This document shows, one piece after another, positions 26,319 through 35,477 of a stretch of DNA of 64,000 nucleotides. The notes beneath the pieces were generated by a model, which saw only the letters and a program-made list of their open reading frames with translations, was not told the DNA's origin and made no database searches. The stretch lies in NCBI RefSeq assembly GCF_024721605.1, contig NZ_CP102630.1:1116001-1180000 (forward strand), in the 5' to 3' direction. Every line of letters begins with the position of its first letter. Within the stretch, counting starts at the first letter, position 1. The translations under genes were made by a program, and so were the position numbers. Source of the DNA: Sphingomicrobium flavum (GTDB taxonomy: Bacteria; Pseudomonadota; Alphaproteobacteria; Sphingomonadales; Sphingomonadaceae).

Positions 26319-26972
26319 TTAACCGATCTTCTGCCCGGTGGATTCCCAATCCTTTAGAAAGGCTTCCAGCCCCTTGTCGGTCAGCGGGTGGTTGAACAGC
26401 TTCCAGATCACTTCGGGCGGTGCCGTCATGACGTCGGCGCCAAGCTTGGCCGAATCGTGAATGTGGATCGGGTTGCGCACGCTGGCGACGAGGATCTGTG
26501 TTTCGAATTCATAATTGTCATAGATGATTCGGATGTCGGTGATCAGCTCCATGCCGGGATAGCCGACATCGTCATGGCGCCCGACAAAAGGCGAGATGAA
26601 GGTCGCGCCGGCCTTGGCCGCCAGCAGCGCCTGGTTGGCCGAAAAGCACAGCGTCACGTTGACCATGGTGCCATCGCCGGTCAGCTTCTTGCAGGTCTTC
26701 AGCCCATCTTTGGTCAGCGGCACCTTGATCGCGATATTGTCGGCAATCTTGCGCAGCACTTCGGCCTCGCGCATCATCTCGTCATGCTCGGTCGCGACCA
26801 CTTCGGCCGACACCGGGCCAGTGGTGATGGTGCAGATTTCCTTCGTCACCTCGATAATATCGCGGCCCGCTTTCTTGATCAGCGAGGGATTGGTCGTGAC
26901 GCCGTCGAGCAGGCCGGTATCGGCAAGTTCGCGAATGGCATCGATATCGGCGGTGTCGGCGAAGAATTTCAT
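26319..26972 (-). CDS. tal: Transaldolase-like fructose-6-phosphate aldolase
   Basis: 217 residues, the short TalC/FSA type. [25 protein letters not shown], the Schiff-base lysine K83 in IAIKVPLT, and [28 protein letters not shown] are all present. It acts in the pentose phosphate pathway or as an F6P aldolase; the short family contains both activities. The frame is open to 27008, but MKFF is the conserved N-terminus. It is divergent from the enoyl-CoA hydratase gene. Confidence 0.92.
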   Translation of the reverse strand: MKFFADTADIDAIRELADTGLLDGVTTNPSLIKKAGRDIIEVTKEICTITTGPVSAEVVATEHDEMMREAEVLRKIADNIAIKVPLTKDGLKTCKKLTGDGTMVNVTLCFSANQALLAAKAGATFISPFVGRHDDVGYPGMELITDIRIIYDNYEFETQILVASVRNPIHIHDSAKLGADVMTAPPEVIWKLFNHPLTDKGLEAFLKDWESTGQKIG

Positions 26973-27058
26973 CAAATTGGCTCCCAAGGTGGCGCTGCGC
27001 TGCGCCAAGCGATAGCGAAGGGCGGAGGCAACGTCACCCGATTCGGCGGAGAAAATTG

Positions 27059-27832
27059 ATGGCAGAGCAGTTGAAGGTCGAACGGACGCATGACGGCGCC
27101 GTGCTGGCCATCGAAATGGCCCGACCCGAGGCGCGCAACGCGATAACGGTGGCGATGTATGCCGCGCTCGCCGATGCGATCGAAAGCGCGGCGGGCGACG
27201 AGAGCATTCGCCTGATCACCCTGCGCGGTCAGGGCCAGGATTTCACCGCCGGCAACGACCTGATGGATTTTATGCAGGAAATGCCGCAGCCGGGCGGTGA
27301 CCAGGACATTCCGGTCTGGCGCTTCCTGCGCGCGATGGCGAACAATGAAGTGCCGATCCTGGCCGGGGTGCAGGGCAATGCTGTGGGCATCGGCACCACC
27401 ATGTTGTTTCACTGCGACCTGGTGGTGGTGGAACAGGGCGCGCGCTTCAAGATGCCTTTCGTCGATCTGGGGCTGGTGCCCGAAGCAGCCAGCTCTCTGA
27501 TCCTCCCCGATCTGGCGGGACGGCGCAAGGCAGCGCGATATCTGCTGCTGGGCGATCGTTTCGATGCGGACGAAGCCGAGGCCATCGGCCTGGCCAGCCA
27601 TGTCGCGCCCGAAGGCGAACTCGATCGCATGGTCGATGAGGTGGTGACCCGCCTGTTGTCACTGCCCGTGCAGGCGCTGCGCCTGACCCAGAAACTGCTG
27701 CGCGCAAGCGACCGTCAGGCGGTGCTCACGCGCATGGAAATGGAAAATGCCCATTTCGCCGAGCGGCTGAGCAGCGATGAGCCCCGCCAGGCCATCGCGT
27801 CCTTCTTCTCCCAGCGGAGCAAAACGCCCTAG
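27059..27832 (+). CDS. Enoyl-CoA hydratase/isomerase family protein
   Basis: 257 residues, crotonase fold. [16 protein letters not shown], the oxyanion-hole segment [13 protein letters not shown] and [21 protein letters not shown], then [21 protein letters not shown]. One acidic residue in GLVPEAAS aligns with the second catalytic glutamate; the first appears absent, so hydratase activity is uncertain and isomerase is possible. GGAGAAAATTG precedes the ATG; a TTG one codon earlier is less likely. Confidence 0.88.
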   Translation: MAEQLKVERTHDGAVLAIEMARPEARNAITVAMYAALADAIESAAGDESIRLITLRGQGQDFTAGNDLMDFMQEMPQPGGDQDIPVWRFLRAMANNEVPILAGVQGNAVGIGTTMLFHCDLVVVEQGARFKMPFVDLGLVPEAASSLILPDLAGRRKAARYLLLGDRFDADEAEAIGLASHVAPEGELDRMVDEVVTRLLSLPVQALRLTQKLLRASDRQAVLTRMEMENAHFAERLSSDEPRQAIASFFSQRSKTP

Positions 27833-27863
27833 CCGCCAGAACGGACAGCCGGGGCGATTGCCT

Positions 27864-28250
27864 TTAATTGGAATAATAGACGCGCTTCGCCTTCTCAATG
27901 TCGACGACGGGCCCTTCGAAGAAGATGAAGTCGGTCGGCTGGGTGTAGACGATCTCGATGTCGAAATAGCCGTCGGTCGCATTTTGCGTGACGGTCGGCG
28001 TCTGCATCGTGCCGTTGTGCGTCCCGAACGTGCTGCTGGCGACGAAATCCTCAACCTGCTCGGCGGTCGGCGTGGGATAAAGCGTCGCGTAACGCGCGGC
28101 CTCGCCCATGGCATGCTGTGCACCGGCATTGGCCCAGAAGACCAGCGCCAGCTGGAAAATCCCGAAGATGAAGGAAATCAGGATCGGCAGCGCCAGTGCG
28201 AATTCCACGACCGCGGCACCGTCCTCATTCTTGATGAAAGATTTGCGCAT
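27864..28250 (-). CDS. TadE-like pilus-assembly pseudopilin
   Basis: 128 residues. NEDGAAVVEFALALPILISFIFGIFQLALVFW is the TadE N-terminal motif, with the glutamate (E) at the processing-site region followed by a hydrophobic helix. The rest is a short periplasmic domain. It is the last of three adjacent minus-strand genes of the TadE/TadG type. Such minor pseudopilins belong to Flp/Tad pilus systems, but no ATPase, secretin or prepilin peptidase of a tad locus is in this window. Confidence 0.85.
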   Translation of the reverse strand: MRKSFIKNEDGAAVVEFALALPILISFIFGIFQLALVFWANAGAQHAMGEAARYATLYPTPTAEQVEDFVASSTFGTHNGTMQTPTVTQNATDGYFDIEIVYTQPTDFIFFEGPVVDIEKAKRVYYSN

Positions 28251-28258
28251 GCTGATCC

Positions 28259-28717
28259 CTAACTTGTCCGGATGGCGGCCACGCCGGTGAATTCATAGTC
28301 GCCATCAGCGTTGACTGACGTCCCGAAGGTGGTGGGAAAGAATGGCGAGTAGGTTGCGGTGACCGACACGCTCAGATAGCGCGCCTCGTCCTCGTTCGTG
28401 CCGCAGGTGGCATCGAAGCTTTCCTGCCGCTCACCGTCGCATTCGACCCATTCATCAGTCGTCACTTTGTCGGCGGGCACCCCGGCGAGCGTCGATGCTT
28501 CGGTCACCAGCGTGTTGACAACCGTGGTGTCGGCGGACTTCTGGAACACCTTCTCGATCGCCGACTGTGCGGCCTGTTCGGCATTGAGCTTGGCCGAATA
28601 GGCGCTGGAAATATCGACCATGCCGACCAGCAGTCCGGCCAGGACCGGCGCCACGATCGCCAGTTCGACAACCGACGTACCGCGATCGTCTCGCATGAGC
28701 TTGGAAATGTTGGTCAT
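28259..28717 (-). CDS. TadE/TadG-like pseudopilin
   Basis: About 152 residues. MRDDRGTSVVELAIVAPVLAGLLVGMVDIS is the TadE-type N-terminal segment. Two cysteines in DEWVECDGERQESFDATC may form a disulfide. AGGAG is 7 nt before this ATG; another ATG three bases upstream has tighter spacing. It lies 8 nt before the first-listed TadE-like gene and 10 nt after the TadG-like gene, in one operon. Confidence 0.83.
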   Translation of the reverse strand: MTNISKLMRDDRGTSVVELAIVAPVLAGLLVGMVDISSAYSAKLNAEQAAQSAIEKVFQKSADTTVVNTLVTEASTLAGVPADKVTTDEWVECDGERQESFDATCGTNEDEARYLSVSVTATYSPFFPTTFGTSVNADGDYEFTGVAAIRTS

Positions 28718-28727
28718 CATGTTGCTC

Positions 28728-30008
28728 CTACGCGATCAGCCGGACGACCGGGCTACCCTTGAAGGTGATGCCGGGGCAGCCATCGACAATCTTGTTGGTC
28801 ATGTTGGCGTTACCCAAGAATGCGACGCGCTTGGCGACCAGCTGCATGCACTTCACGTTGGTGCCGGCACCACCATTGTAGGTCACCTGCTGCGACGGGA
28901 AGTAGAGCGCGCCCTCGATCGAAGTGGCGGCGCCGCCGTTGATCTTGTTGGGGCTGTTGGCCGAACCGCCCGAGCCCGAGTCGGTCGCACGACGATCCTG
29001 GTAGATGGCGATATTGGCGAAGTCGCCTGTCGTCGGCGCCGTGATCTTGAGTTCGGCACCGGCGTTCATGTTGACCGATCCAATCTTGGCCGTGCTGGAG
29101 GTGCTGGTGTTGGTCAGCACGATGGTGACGCCGGCGGTCGCGTTGACGGTTGCCTGCGATCCGATGCTGAAATCGCCGCCATTGACGTAATAGGTCCCCG
29201 CTTCGAGCACCGTGGTGCCCTGGCCCGCGAAGCTGAGGCTGCTGTAGCAGCCGGGTTTGACAGTCGCCGTGTCGCCCTTTTTCGGCTTGGTCGAATTGGC
29301 ACCGCCAGAGCAGGTCGAGGGGGGTGCAGGGCTTACCTCCGCAAAGGGATCGTCCATCGCCGTCGAATAGGGAATGAAGTCGTCGACATCGGTCCACGCC
29401 TTGTTGGTCGTGTTGATCCCGCCGACCGCAGCGATCGGGGTCGCGCGGACCTTGGCGGAGCCGCTTGCCTCGGCCGCGTTGTTTGACGATTTGGCATTGG
29501 TAATCATGCCGCAGCCAAGGTCCAGATCGGCGTTGCCGCCAATGTCGATGCCAGTCGTCGTGCCATCTTCAAGGCTGACCACGCAATAGTCGCCGCCGGG
29601 GCGTCCGGCGGCCGTTGCCGAAGCTCGGATAATCGGGGCGCTCGTCATGAAGAAGGAAGAGAACGCCAACTCGTTCTGGATCTCCAGATCGACCCGGGTG
29701 ACATGTTTGTAGCCCGTGATGGTGGGATGGGTCACTTCCGCAGCCTTGTTCAGCGCCATGCCCGTATTCTGCGTGTTGAGCAGATCGTTGCTGACGGCCG
29801 CCGATGCGGACACCTCTTTCTGCAATGCGTACACGCCCGCGATCGCTGCGCTGTCGGCGGCGCGCTGGAGCTGGCGTTTCCACAGCGACCACTGCACCGT
29901 ATCGGTGGCCAGGCCCGCCGCGCCCACCAGCAGCGGCATCGAAAAACCGACGAGCACCAGCACGTTCCCGCGCTTGTCGTTCAGCAGAGCTTTCATCGCT
30001 TTGATCAT
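28728..30008 (-). CDS. TadG-like pilus-assembly protein
   Basis: 426 residues. LLNDKRGNVLVLVGFSMPLLVGAAGLATD is the Tad-type N-terminal helix (PF13400-like) with following QRAADSAAIAGVYAL. The long C-part is rich in Gly, Ser, Thr and Asn and beta-strand-like (LEAGTYYVNGGDFSIGSQATVNATAGVTIVLT). It carries paired cysteines but no von Willebrand A motif. GGGAG lies 8 nt before the ATG. It heads the three-gene TadG-TadE-TadE run and is divergent from the TelA-like gene. Confidence 0.83.
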   Translation of the reverse strand: MIKAMKALLNDKRGNVLVLVGFSMPLLVGAAGLATDTVQWSLWKRQLQRAADSAAIAGVYALQKEVSASAAVSNDLLNTQNTGMALNKAAEVTHPTITGYKHVTRVDLEIQNELAFSSFFMTSAPIIRASATAAGRPGGDYCVVSLEDGTTTGIDIGGNADLDLGCGMITNAKSSNNAAEASGSAKVRATPIAAVGGINTTNKAWTDVDDFIPYSTAMDDPFAEVSPAPPSTCSGGANSTKPKKGDTATVKPGCYSSLSFAGQGTTVLEAGTYYVNGGDFSIGSQATVNATAGVTIVLTNTSTSSTAKIGSVNMNAGAELKITAPTTGDFANIAIYQDRRATDSGSGGSANSPNKINGGAATSIEGALYFPSQQVTYNGGAGTNVKCMQLVAKRVAFLGNANMTNKIVDGCPGITFKGSPVVRLIA

Positions 30009-30167
30009 CCATGGACTCCCGGCACATTAGTGCAATTCATGGGGCGCAATAGACCAAACAGGGTATGCGAAGCGTTGCATGGCGTGGTTGACGGGTTGGT
30101 AACCATGAAATCCACCCGCCCCCTCTTGCGCGCGCGAGAGGGGCGTCTTACATATATAATACAGTTT

Positions 30168-30196
30168 TTGACTTGCCTTGCGGAGGCCAAAGTATC
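30168..30196 (+). promoter_or_regulatory. Possible promoter for the TelA-like gene
   Basis: The 230-nt divergent gap contains TTGACT, a 17-nt spacer and AGTATC upstream of the TelA-like gene. A separate TATAAT at 30155-30160 has no matching -35. The gap holds no other feature I can support. Confidence 0.3.
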
Positions 30197-30238
30197 AGTC
30201 TTGGGCAAACGCACTGCGTCACGAGGAAAGGCAGACTT

Positions 30239-31441
30239 ATGGTGACCGAGACCAAAACCGAAACCAAGACGGACCTCAAGCTGGATCCGCCCGACGCGTT
30301 GCAGCCCATTTCGGTTGATCAGGCCTCGGGCCTCGTCCCTTTGCAGGAAGGCGAACGAAGCGAACTGGACAAGAAGGTCGAAAGCTTCGTGACCGAACTG
30401 GCTAACCTCGATGCCAACAGCCCCGAATTCGGCAAAAAGGTCGACCAGCTAACCGCGATGGGGCGCAAGGAAATCGCCGAAGCGGCCGGTGCATCCAGCC
30501 GTTTCCTCGACCGTCCGGTCAAGGCGATCGATAGCGATACCGGTATCGGTGCCGACCTGACCGAGCTTCGCCGCACGGTTGAGGAGCTCGATCCGAGCGA
30601 AAACAGCAGCATGTTTACCGGACGCAAGTTCCTGGGCATCATTCCCTTCGGCAAGTCGATCAACCGCTATTTCGACAAATATCGCTCGGCGCAGAGCCAT
30701 ATCAGCGCGATCCTTGCCCGCCTGTCGAACGGCAAGGACGAATTGCTGATGGACAATGCCGCTATCGATACCGAACGCGCAGGCCTGTGGAAGACGATGC
30801 ACAAGCTCGAGCAGATGATCCACATCTCCAAGACGCTCGATGGCCAGCTGGAAGCCAAGGCCAATGACCTGGACGCCACCGATCCGGCGAAGGCCAAGGC
30901 GATCCGCGAAAGCGCGCTTTTCTACACCCGCCAGCGCACCCAGGACCTGCTGACCCAGATGGCGGTTAGCGTGCAGGGCTATCTGGCGCTCGACCTGGTG
31001 AAGAAGAACAATGTCGAGCTGGTGAAGGGCGTCGATCGCGCTTCGACCACCACGGTGTCGGCGCTGCGCACCGCCGTGACGGTGGCGCAGGCGCTGTCGA
31101 ACCAGAAACTGGTGCTCGAACAGATCGGCGCGCTCAACACCACCACTGCCAACATGATCGACAGCACCGGTGCGATGCTGAAGAACCAGACCGGTGCGAT
31201 CCACGAGCAGGCTGCCTCCTCGACCATTCCCGTCGAGACGCTGCAGCGCGCCTTCCAGAACATCTATGACACGATGGACCAGATCGACACGTTCAAGCTG
31301 GCAGCGCTGGAAAATATGAAATCGACCGTCAACGTGCTCGAAGGCGAAGTGAAGAAGTCGAAGGGCTATATCGCGCGCGCCGAAGGTGTCGAAGAAGGTC
31401 GGGCCGAGCGCCAGACCTCGCCTTTCGAACTTGAGGGCTGA
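30239..31441 (+). CDS. Toxic anion resistance (TelA/KlaA family) protein
   Basis: 400 residues from MVTETKTETKTDLKLDPP. Long alpha-helical: FLGIIPFGKSINRYFDKYRSAQSHISAILARL and ALFYTRQRTQDLLTQMAVSVQGYLALDLVKKNN are TelA signatures. The family was named after tellurite resistance but its actual role, probably in cell-envelope stress, is unknown. AGGAAAGG precedes the ATG. It overlaps the XpaC-like gene by 1 nt, the usual two-gene arrangement. Confidence 0.88.
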   Translation: MVTETKTETKTDLKLDPPDALQPISVDQASGLVPLQEGERSELDKKVESFVTELANLDANSPEFGKKVDQLTAMGRKEIAEAAGASSRFLDRPVKAIDSDTGIGADLTELRRTVEELDPSENSSMFTGRKFLGIIPFGKSINRYFDKYRSAQSHISAILARLSNGKDELLMDNAAIDTERAGLWKTMHKLEQMIHISKTLDGQLEAKANDLDATDPAKAKAIRESALFYTRQRTQDLLTQMAVSVQGYLALDLVKKNNVELVKGVDRASTTTVSALRTAVTVAQALSNQKLVLEQIGALNTTTANMIDSTGAMLKNQTGAIHEQAASSTIPVETLQRAFQNIYDTMDQIDTFKLAALENMKSTVNVLEGEVKKSKGYIARAEGVEEGRAERQTSPFELEG

Positions 31442-32226
31442 TGAGCGTAAGCGACCTTACACGGACGATCGAGCAGGCATCGGCCGGCATTGACCGTGCT
31501 ATCGTCGTGGCGGGCAAGACCGACATGGTCACCCGCCGCGCCGATCGCATCTTCGACCGACTGGACGATAATCGTGCGGCAACGGCGCAGCGCAAGCGCC
31601 AACAGCAACGCACGGTCGGCGATATCGGCGGGCGGCTGGCGCGGATCGGCCTTGCCGTAGGCGCGGTCAGCCTGGCTGCCATTGCCATTGGCATATTCAT
31701 CCCCATCGGCATGTTCGGCTTCCTGGCGGCGGTCGGCATCGCCATCGGGCTGGCGGCGCTGATGGCATTCTGGCCAAGCCGCGAAGTGCGGCTGGACAAT
31801 GTCAGCGACGATATCAGCAATGCCGCCCTGGTGTCGCGCTTCGACACTTATCTCTATCGCACGCGCGGCTCCCTACCCGCCCCGGCCAAGGCCGAAGTGG
31901 ACCGCATGAGCGCGCAATTGAACGATCTCAAGGCCGCGCTGGAAAGGGTCGAACAGCTCGATCCCGATGCGGTCGAGGCGCGCCGCCTGATGAGCAAGCA
32001 TATCCCCGGACTGATCGAACGCTATTCGCACGTCCCCGAAGGCTATCGCGACAGTATCGACGGCGAAGGGATGAGCGTGGACGAGCGCCTGACCGACGGC
32101 CTCGCCGCAGGCCGCAAAGCGCTCGATGAACTGGGCGAAAAGTTGGCGCGGCGCGATATTGCCGGGCTGGAAACCCACGGCCGCTTCATCAAGTCGCGTT
32201 ACAGCGATGATGAGGGTTTGGGCTAG
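31441..32226 (+). CDS. XpaC-like membrane protein partnered with TelA
   Basis: 261 residues. An N-terminal helical region, then two adjacent TM helices (RIGLAVGAVSLAAIAIGIFIPIGMFGFLAAVGIAIGLAALMAFW), then a helical C-part with ALVSRFDTYLYRTRGSLPAPAKAEVDRM typical of the 5-bromo-4-chloroindolyl phosphate hydrolysis (XpaC) family. XpaC and TelA genes are commonly paired. Function unknown. ATG shares a base with the upstream TGA stop. Confidence 0.78.
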   Translation: MSVSDLTRTIEQASAGIDRAIVVAGKTDMVTRRADRIFDRLDDNRAATAQRKRQQQRTVGDIGGRLARIGLAVGAVSLAAIAIGIFIPIGMFGFLAAVGIAIGLAALMAFWPSREVRLDNVSDDISNAALVSRFDTYLYRTRGSLPAPAKAEVDRMSAQLNDLKAALERVEQLDPDAVEARRLMSKHIPGLIERYSHVPEGYRDSIDGEGMSVDERLTDGLAAGRKALDELGEKLARRDIAGLETHGRFIKSRYSDDEGLG

Positions 32227-32232
32227 CGTCCT

Positions 32233-32637
32233 TTACTCGGCCGCTTCCGTTTCGATCAGCTGCAAATCCCACGCCTTGTCCGAATGGGTGTAGAAGAAGC
32301 AGGGCTCTTGCGAGATACATTCATGACCGTGGGTGCGATCAGCCGCCATATGGAAATAGTGGCCCGCCTCGATGTCGATCCGCTGACCATCGTCCAGCAC
32401 GTTGACCATCTTGCCTGAGATCATCACGCCGTCATAAGCGCCCGTATGGGTGTGGAGCGGAACGACCATTCCAGGTTGGAACTTTACGAATTTGCCATGA
32501 GGCTGGCTGTTCCAGTCGCCATAGGCTGCCGCGAAGTAGGCCCCTGGCACAATTTCCTGCCAATCAAGCTCGCCAGCCGTAAGATTGGACGGATGCGCAA
32601 CATTCGACGCAAGCAACAATAGTCCTGTGAACAGCAT
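32233..32637 (-). CDS. Exported cupin domain protein
   Basis: 134 residues from MLFTGLLLLASNVAHPSN, a signal-like N-terminus. The cupin fold shows PGMVVPLHTHTGAYDGVMISG and RIDIEAGHYFHMAADRTHGH, with His ligands for a metal. AGGGGA lies 7 nt before this ATG, preferred over upstream in-frame starts at 32664 and 32673. It follows the CaiB-like gene by 42 nt and may be part of that operon. Substrate unknown. Confidence 0.8.
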   Translation of the reverse strand: MLFTGLLLLASNVAHPSNLTAGELDWQEIVPGAYFAAAYGDWNSQPHGKFVKFQPGMVVPLHTHTGAYDGVMISGKMVNVLDDGQRIDIEAGHYFHMAADRTHGHECISQEPCFFYTHSDKAWDLQLIETEAAE

Positions 32638-32679
32638 GACAATCCCCTGTGATGAGGTTGGCATGCCTAGCATGGTCCC

Positions 32680-33894
32680 TTACTGGGCGATACCCTGGCT
32701 CCGGAGGCGGTCAAGCTCCTCATCCGAGAGGTAATCGCACAGGATCTCGATACTATGCTCGCCCAAGGCGGGGGGCGGCAATGCGGCATCGGCCCGATCA
32801 TTATTGATACGCACGGGCGAACCGACCATCGGCACGGGGCCGAGCGCCCCTTCACCGCGCAGCTGCTTGGCGCCGCGATGGACAGCCTGCGGATCGGCCA
32901 ATGCTTCGGAAATGCGGTTGATGGGACCGGCGGGGATGCCCGCCTGCAGTAATTGGCCCAGCCAATGATCCGACGACTGATCAGCGATCACCGCGCCGAC
33001 CTTGGCGACGATGGCATCGCGATTGGCAACGCGCGCGGCATTGGTGGCGAAGCGTTCGTCCTCCACCCATTCGGGATGACCGCAAATGGCCGCCAGCTTG
33101 GCGAATTGTCCGTCATTGCCGACCGCGATGACGATGGGCCGGTCCAGCGTCGTGAAGGGCTGGTAGGGCACGATATTGGGATGGGCATTGCCCATACGCG
33201 TGGGGTCCTTGCCCGAGACCATCGCGTTGGAAGCCTGGTTGGCCAGCACGGCCAACTGCGTATCGAACAGCGCCATGTCGATGGTCGCGCCCTCGCCCGT
33301 GCGCTCGCGTTCATTCAAGGCGGCGAGGATCGCGCTGGCGGTATACATGCCGGTGAAGATGTCGGCGATGGCGACGCCGACCTTGATCGGTTCGCCGCCG
33401 GGCGTGCCGTCGGGCTGGCCGGTGACGCTCATCATCCCGCCCATGGCCTGGATCATATAGTCATAGCCCGCCCGGTCGGCATATGGTCCGTCCTGCCCGA
33501 AGCCGGTGACCGAGGCATAGATGAGGCGTGGGTTCAGTGTGCGCAGGCTGGCCGCATCGAGCCCGAATTTGGCGAGCCCGCCCACCTTGAAATTTTCGAC
33601 CACCACATCGGCATCGGCGGCCATGCGGCGCACCACTTCGGCGCCTTCCGGCTTGGAGAAATCGAGCGCGACCGACTTTTTCCCGCGATTGGCGGCGAGG
33701 AAATAGGCCGCGACTTTCTGACCCTCATGCTTATGCCAGGGTGGGCCCCAATGGCGGGTATCGTCCCCTGCCCCGGGCTTTTCGACCTTGATGACCTCGG
33801 CGCCGAGGTCGGCGAGCAATTGGGTGCACCACGGCCCTGCCAGCACGCGGCTGAGGTCGAGCACCTTGACGCCGTGCAATGGCTGCGCGCTCAT
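32680..33894 (-). CDS. CaiB/BaiF family CoA-transferase
   Basis: 404 residues. VLDLSRVLAGPWCTQLLADLGAEVIKVEKPGAGDDTRHWGPP is the class III CoA-transferase signature. The catalytic aspartate lies in AGYDYMIQAMGGMMSVTG. It transfers CoA between carboxylic acids; substrates cannot be predicted. Its start overlaps the stop of the upstream FAD oxidoreductase gene (ATGA). Confidence 0.92.
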   Translation of the reverse strand: MSAQPLHGVKVLDLSRVLAGPWCTQLLADLGAEVIKVEKPGAGDDTRHWGPPWHKHEGQKVAAYFLAANRGKKSVALDFSKPEGAEVVRRMAADADVVVENFKVGGLAKFGLDAASLRTLNPRLIYASVTGFGQDGPYADRAGYDYMIQAMGGMMSVTGQPDGTPGGEPIKVGVAIADIFTGMYTASAILAALNERERTGEGATIDMALFDTQLAVLANQASNAMVSGKDPTRMGNAHPNIVPYQPFTTLDRPIVIAVGNDGQFAKLAAICGHPEWVEDERFATNAARVANRDAIVAKVGAVIADQSSDHWLGQLLQAGIPAGPINRISEALADPQAVHRGAKQLRGEGALGPVPMVGSPVRINNDRADAALPPPALGEHSIEILCDYLSDEELDRLRSQGIAQ

Positions 33895-35477
33895 GAGGCC
33901 CGTTTCCAGAATTTGCGATCCGCCAGCACGGCCCTGGCCGCATTATGCCCCGGCGCACCGGTGACCCCGCCGCCAGGATGCGCGCCCGAACCGCACAGAT
34001 AGAGATTTTTCAAGGGCATGCGATAATCTGCCGCGCCGATCATGGGTCGTGCGCTGAAGAGCTGGTCCAGCCCCATCTTGCCGTGGAAGATATCGCCGCC
34101 AATGAGGCCGAAGCGCCGTTCTAGATCGAGCGGCGAATGGATCTGCCGCGCAATCACGCTGTCCGCAAAGCCCGGCGCATATTTGTCCATGGTCTCGATG
34201 ACATGGTCGGCCGCGTCCTCACGCTCATCGTCCCAGCTGCGGCCATCGGGCAGCGCATAGCGGAAATGCTGGCAGAAGAGGCTGGCGACATGCTTGCCCT
34301 TAGGCGCCAGCGTATCGTCAAGCGTCGAGGGCAGCAGCATCTCCACCACCGGCTCGCAGCTCCAGCCGTCCAGCGCGGCGCTGGCATGGGCGCGGTGCAT
34401 ATAGTCGAGGCTGGGCCCGATGATGATTCCCGCGGTCAGGTGATCGCCGCGGCCCGGGATGGCGGTAAAACTGGGCAGGCGGTCGAGCGCGACGTTCATG
34501 CGGAAGGTGGCGCTTTCGCAGCCCCAATTGTCGAAATGGCGTTCGACCCGCCGTTCGACCGCGCCGTCGGGCACCAATTTGTCGAACAGCAATTTGGGAT
34601 TGATGCCTGCGACGACCTTGTTCGCGCGCCAGGCCTTGCCGCCCGCAACCACGCCGCCCGCCGCATCATCGGCAATGATGATCTCGCTGACGGGCATTCC
34701 GAGGATGATGTCGACGCCCGCTTCGCGGCAGGCGCGCGCCATCGCCTGGGTGATCGCTCCCATACCGCCAATGGCATGGCCCCAGCCGCCTTCGACGCCC
34801 GCCGCCTCGCCGAACAGATGGTGCAGCAGGACATATCCAGTGCCCGCTTCGTACGGCGATGCGAAATTGCCAACAATGCCGTCAAAGCCAAACAGCGCCT
34901 TGGCCATCTCGCCTTCGAAGTGGCCATCGAGGATGTCGCCCGCGCTGCGCGTGAAATAGCGGTGGAGGATGTCGATCTCGCGCGTCGAGAGACCGACCAT
35001 ATCCCTGCCGAGACTCAACAGATTGCCAATGCCCGCGAGTCCAGCGCCCGCCTCGACCGGCGCGCGCAGCAGCCATTTCTTGATGAGCCCGACGACCAGT
35101 TCCAGCTCTTCGATATAGCGGTCGTAGGCGCGCCCATCGGCCTGGTGGTGACGCACGATCTCGCTGCGCGTCAGCCCGTCGCGGCCCGCCAGCAGATAGT
35201 GATTGCCTAGGCCGGGGAGGAAATTGTCTGTCTTGCGAAGTACCACCTTGAGGCCGTGGCGCTCCAGCCGCATGTCGCGAATGACCTTGGGCTGGAGCAG
35301 GCTGACCGTATAACTGGCCGCGCTGTTGCGAAAGCCGGGATGAAATTCATCGGTCACCGCCGCGCCGCCGACCGTATCTGCAGCCTCGATGACCGCGACC
35401 TTGAGGCCCTTTTTCGCAAGATAATAGGCGCAGGTCAGCCCGTTATGGCCGGCGCCGATGATAACGGCGTCGTGCAT
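33891..35477 (-). CDS. FAD-dependent oxidoreductase of the phytoene desaturase-like (PYROXD2/CrtI) type
   Basis: 528 residues. The dinucleotide fold is DAVIIGAGHNGLTCAYYLAKKGLKVAVIE. The C-terminal FAD part is NLYLCGSGAHPGGGVTGAPGHNAA, typical of CrtI-like proteins that are not carotenoid desaturases. No carotenoid genes are nearby, so a carotenoid role is not suggested. It is coupled to gor by a 1-nt overlap and to the CaiB-like gene by 4 nt. Confidence 0.87.
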   Translation of the reverse strand: MHDAVIIGAGHNGLTCAYYLAKKGLKVAVIEAADTVGGAAVTDEFHPGFRNSAASYTVSLLQPKVIRDMRLERHGLKVVLRKTDNFLPGLGNHYLLAGRDGLTRSEIVRHHQADGRAYDRYIEELELVVGLIKKWLLRAPVEAGAGLAGIGNLLSLGRDMVGLSTREIDILHRYFTRSAGDILDGHFEGEMAKALFGFDGIVGNFASPYEAGTGYVLLHHLFGEAAGVEGGWGHAIGGMGAITQAMARACREAGVDIILGMPVSEIIIADDAAGGVVAGGKAWRANKVVAGINPKLLFDKLVPDGAVERRVERHFDNWGCESATFRMNVALDRLPSFTAIPGRGDHLTAGIIIGPSLDYMHRAHASAALDGWSCEPVVEMLLPSTLDDTLAPKGKHVASLFCQHFRYALPDGRSWDDEREDAADHVIETMDKYAPGFADSVIARQIHSPLDLERRFGLIGGDIFHGKMGLDQLFSARPMIGAADYRMPLKNLYLCGSGAHPGGGVTGAPGHNAARAVLADRKFWKRAS

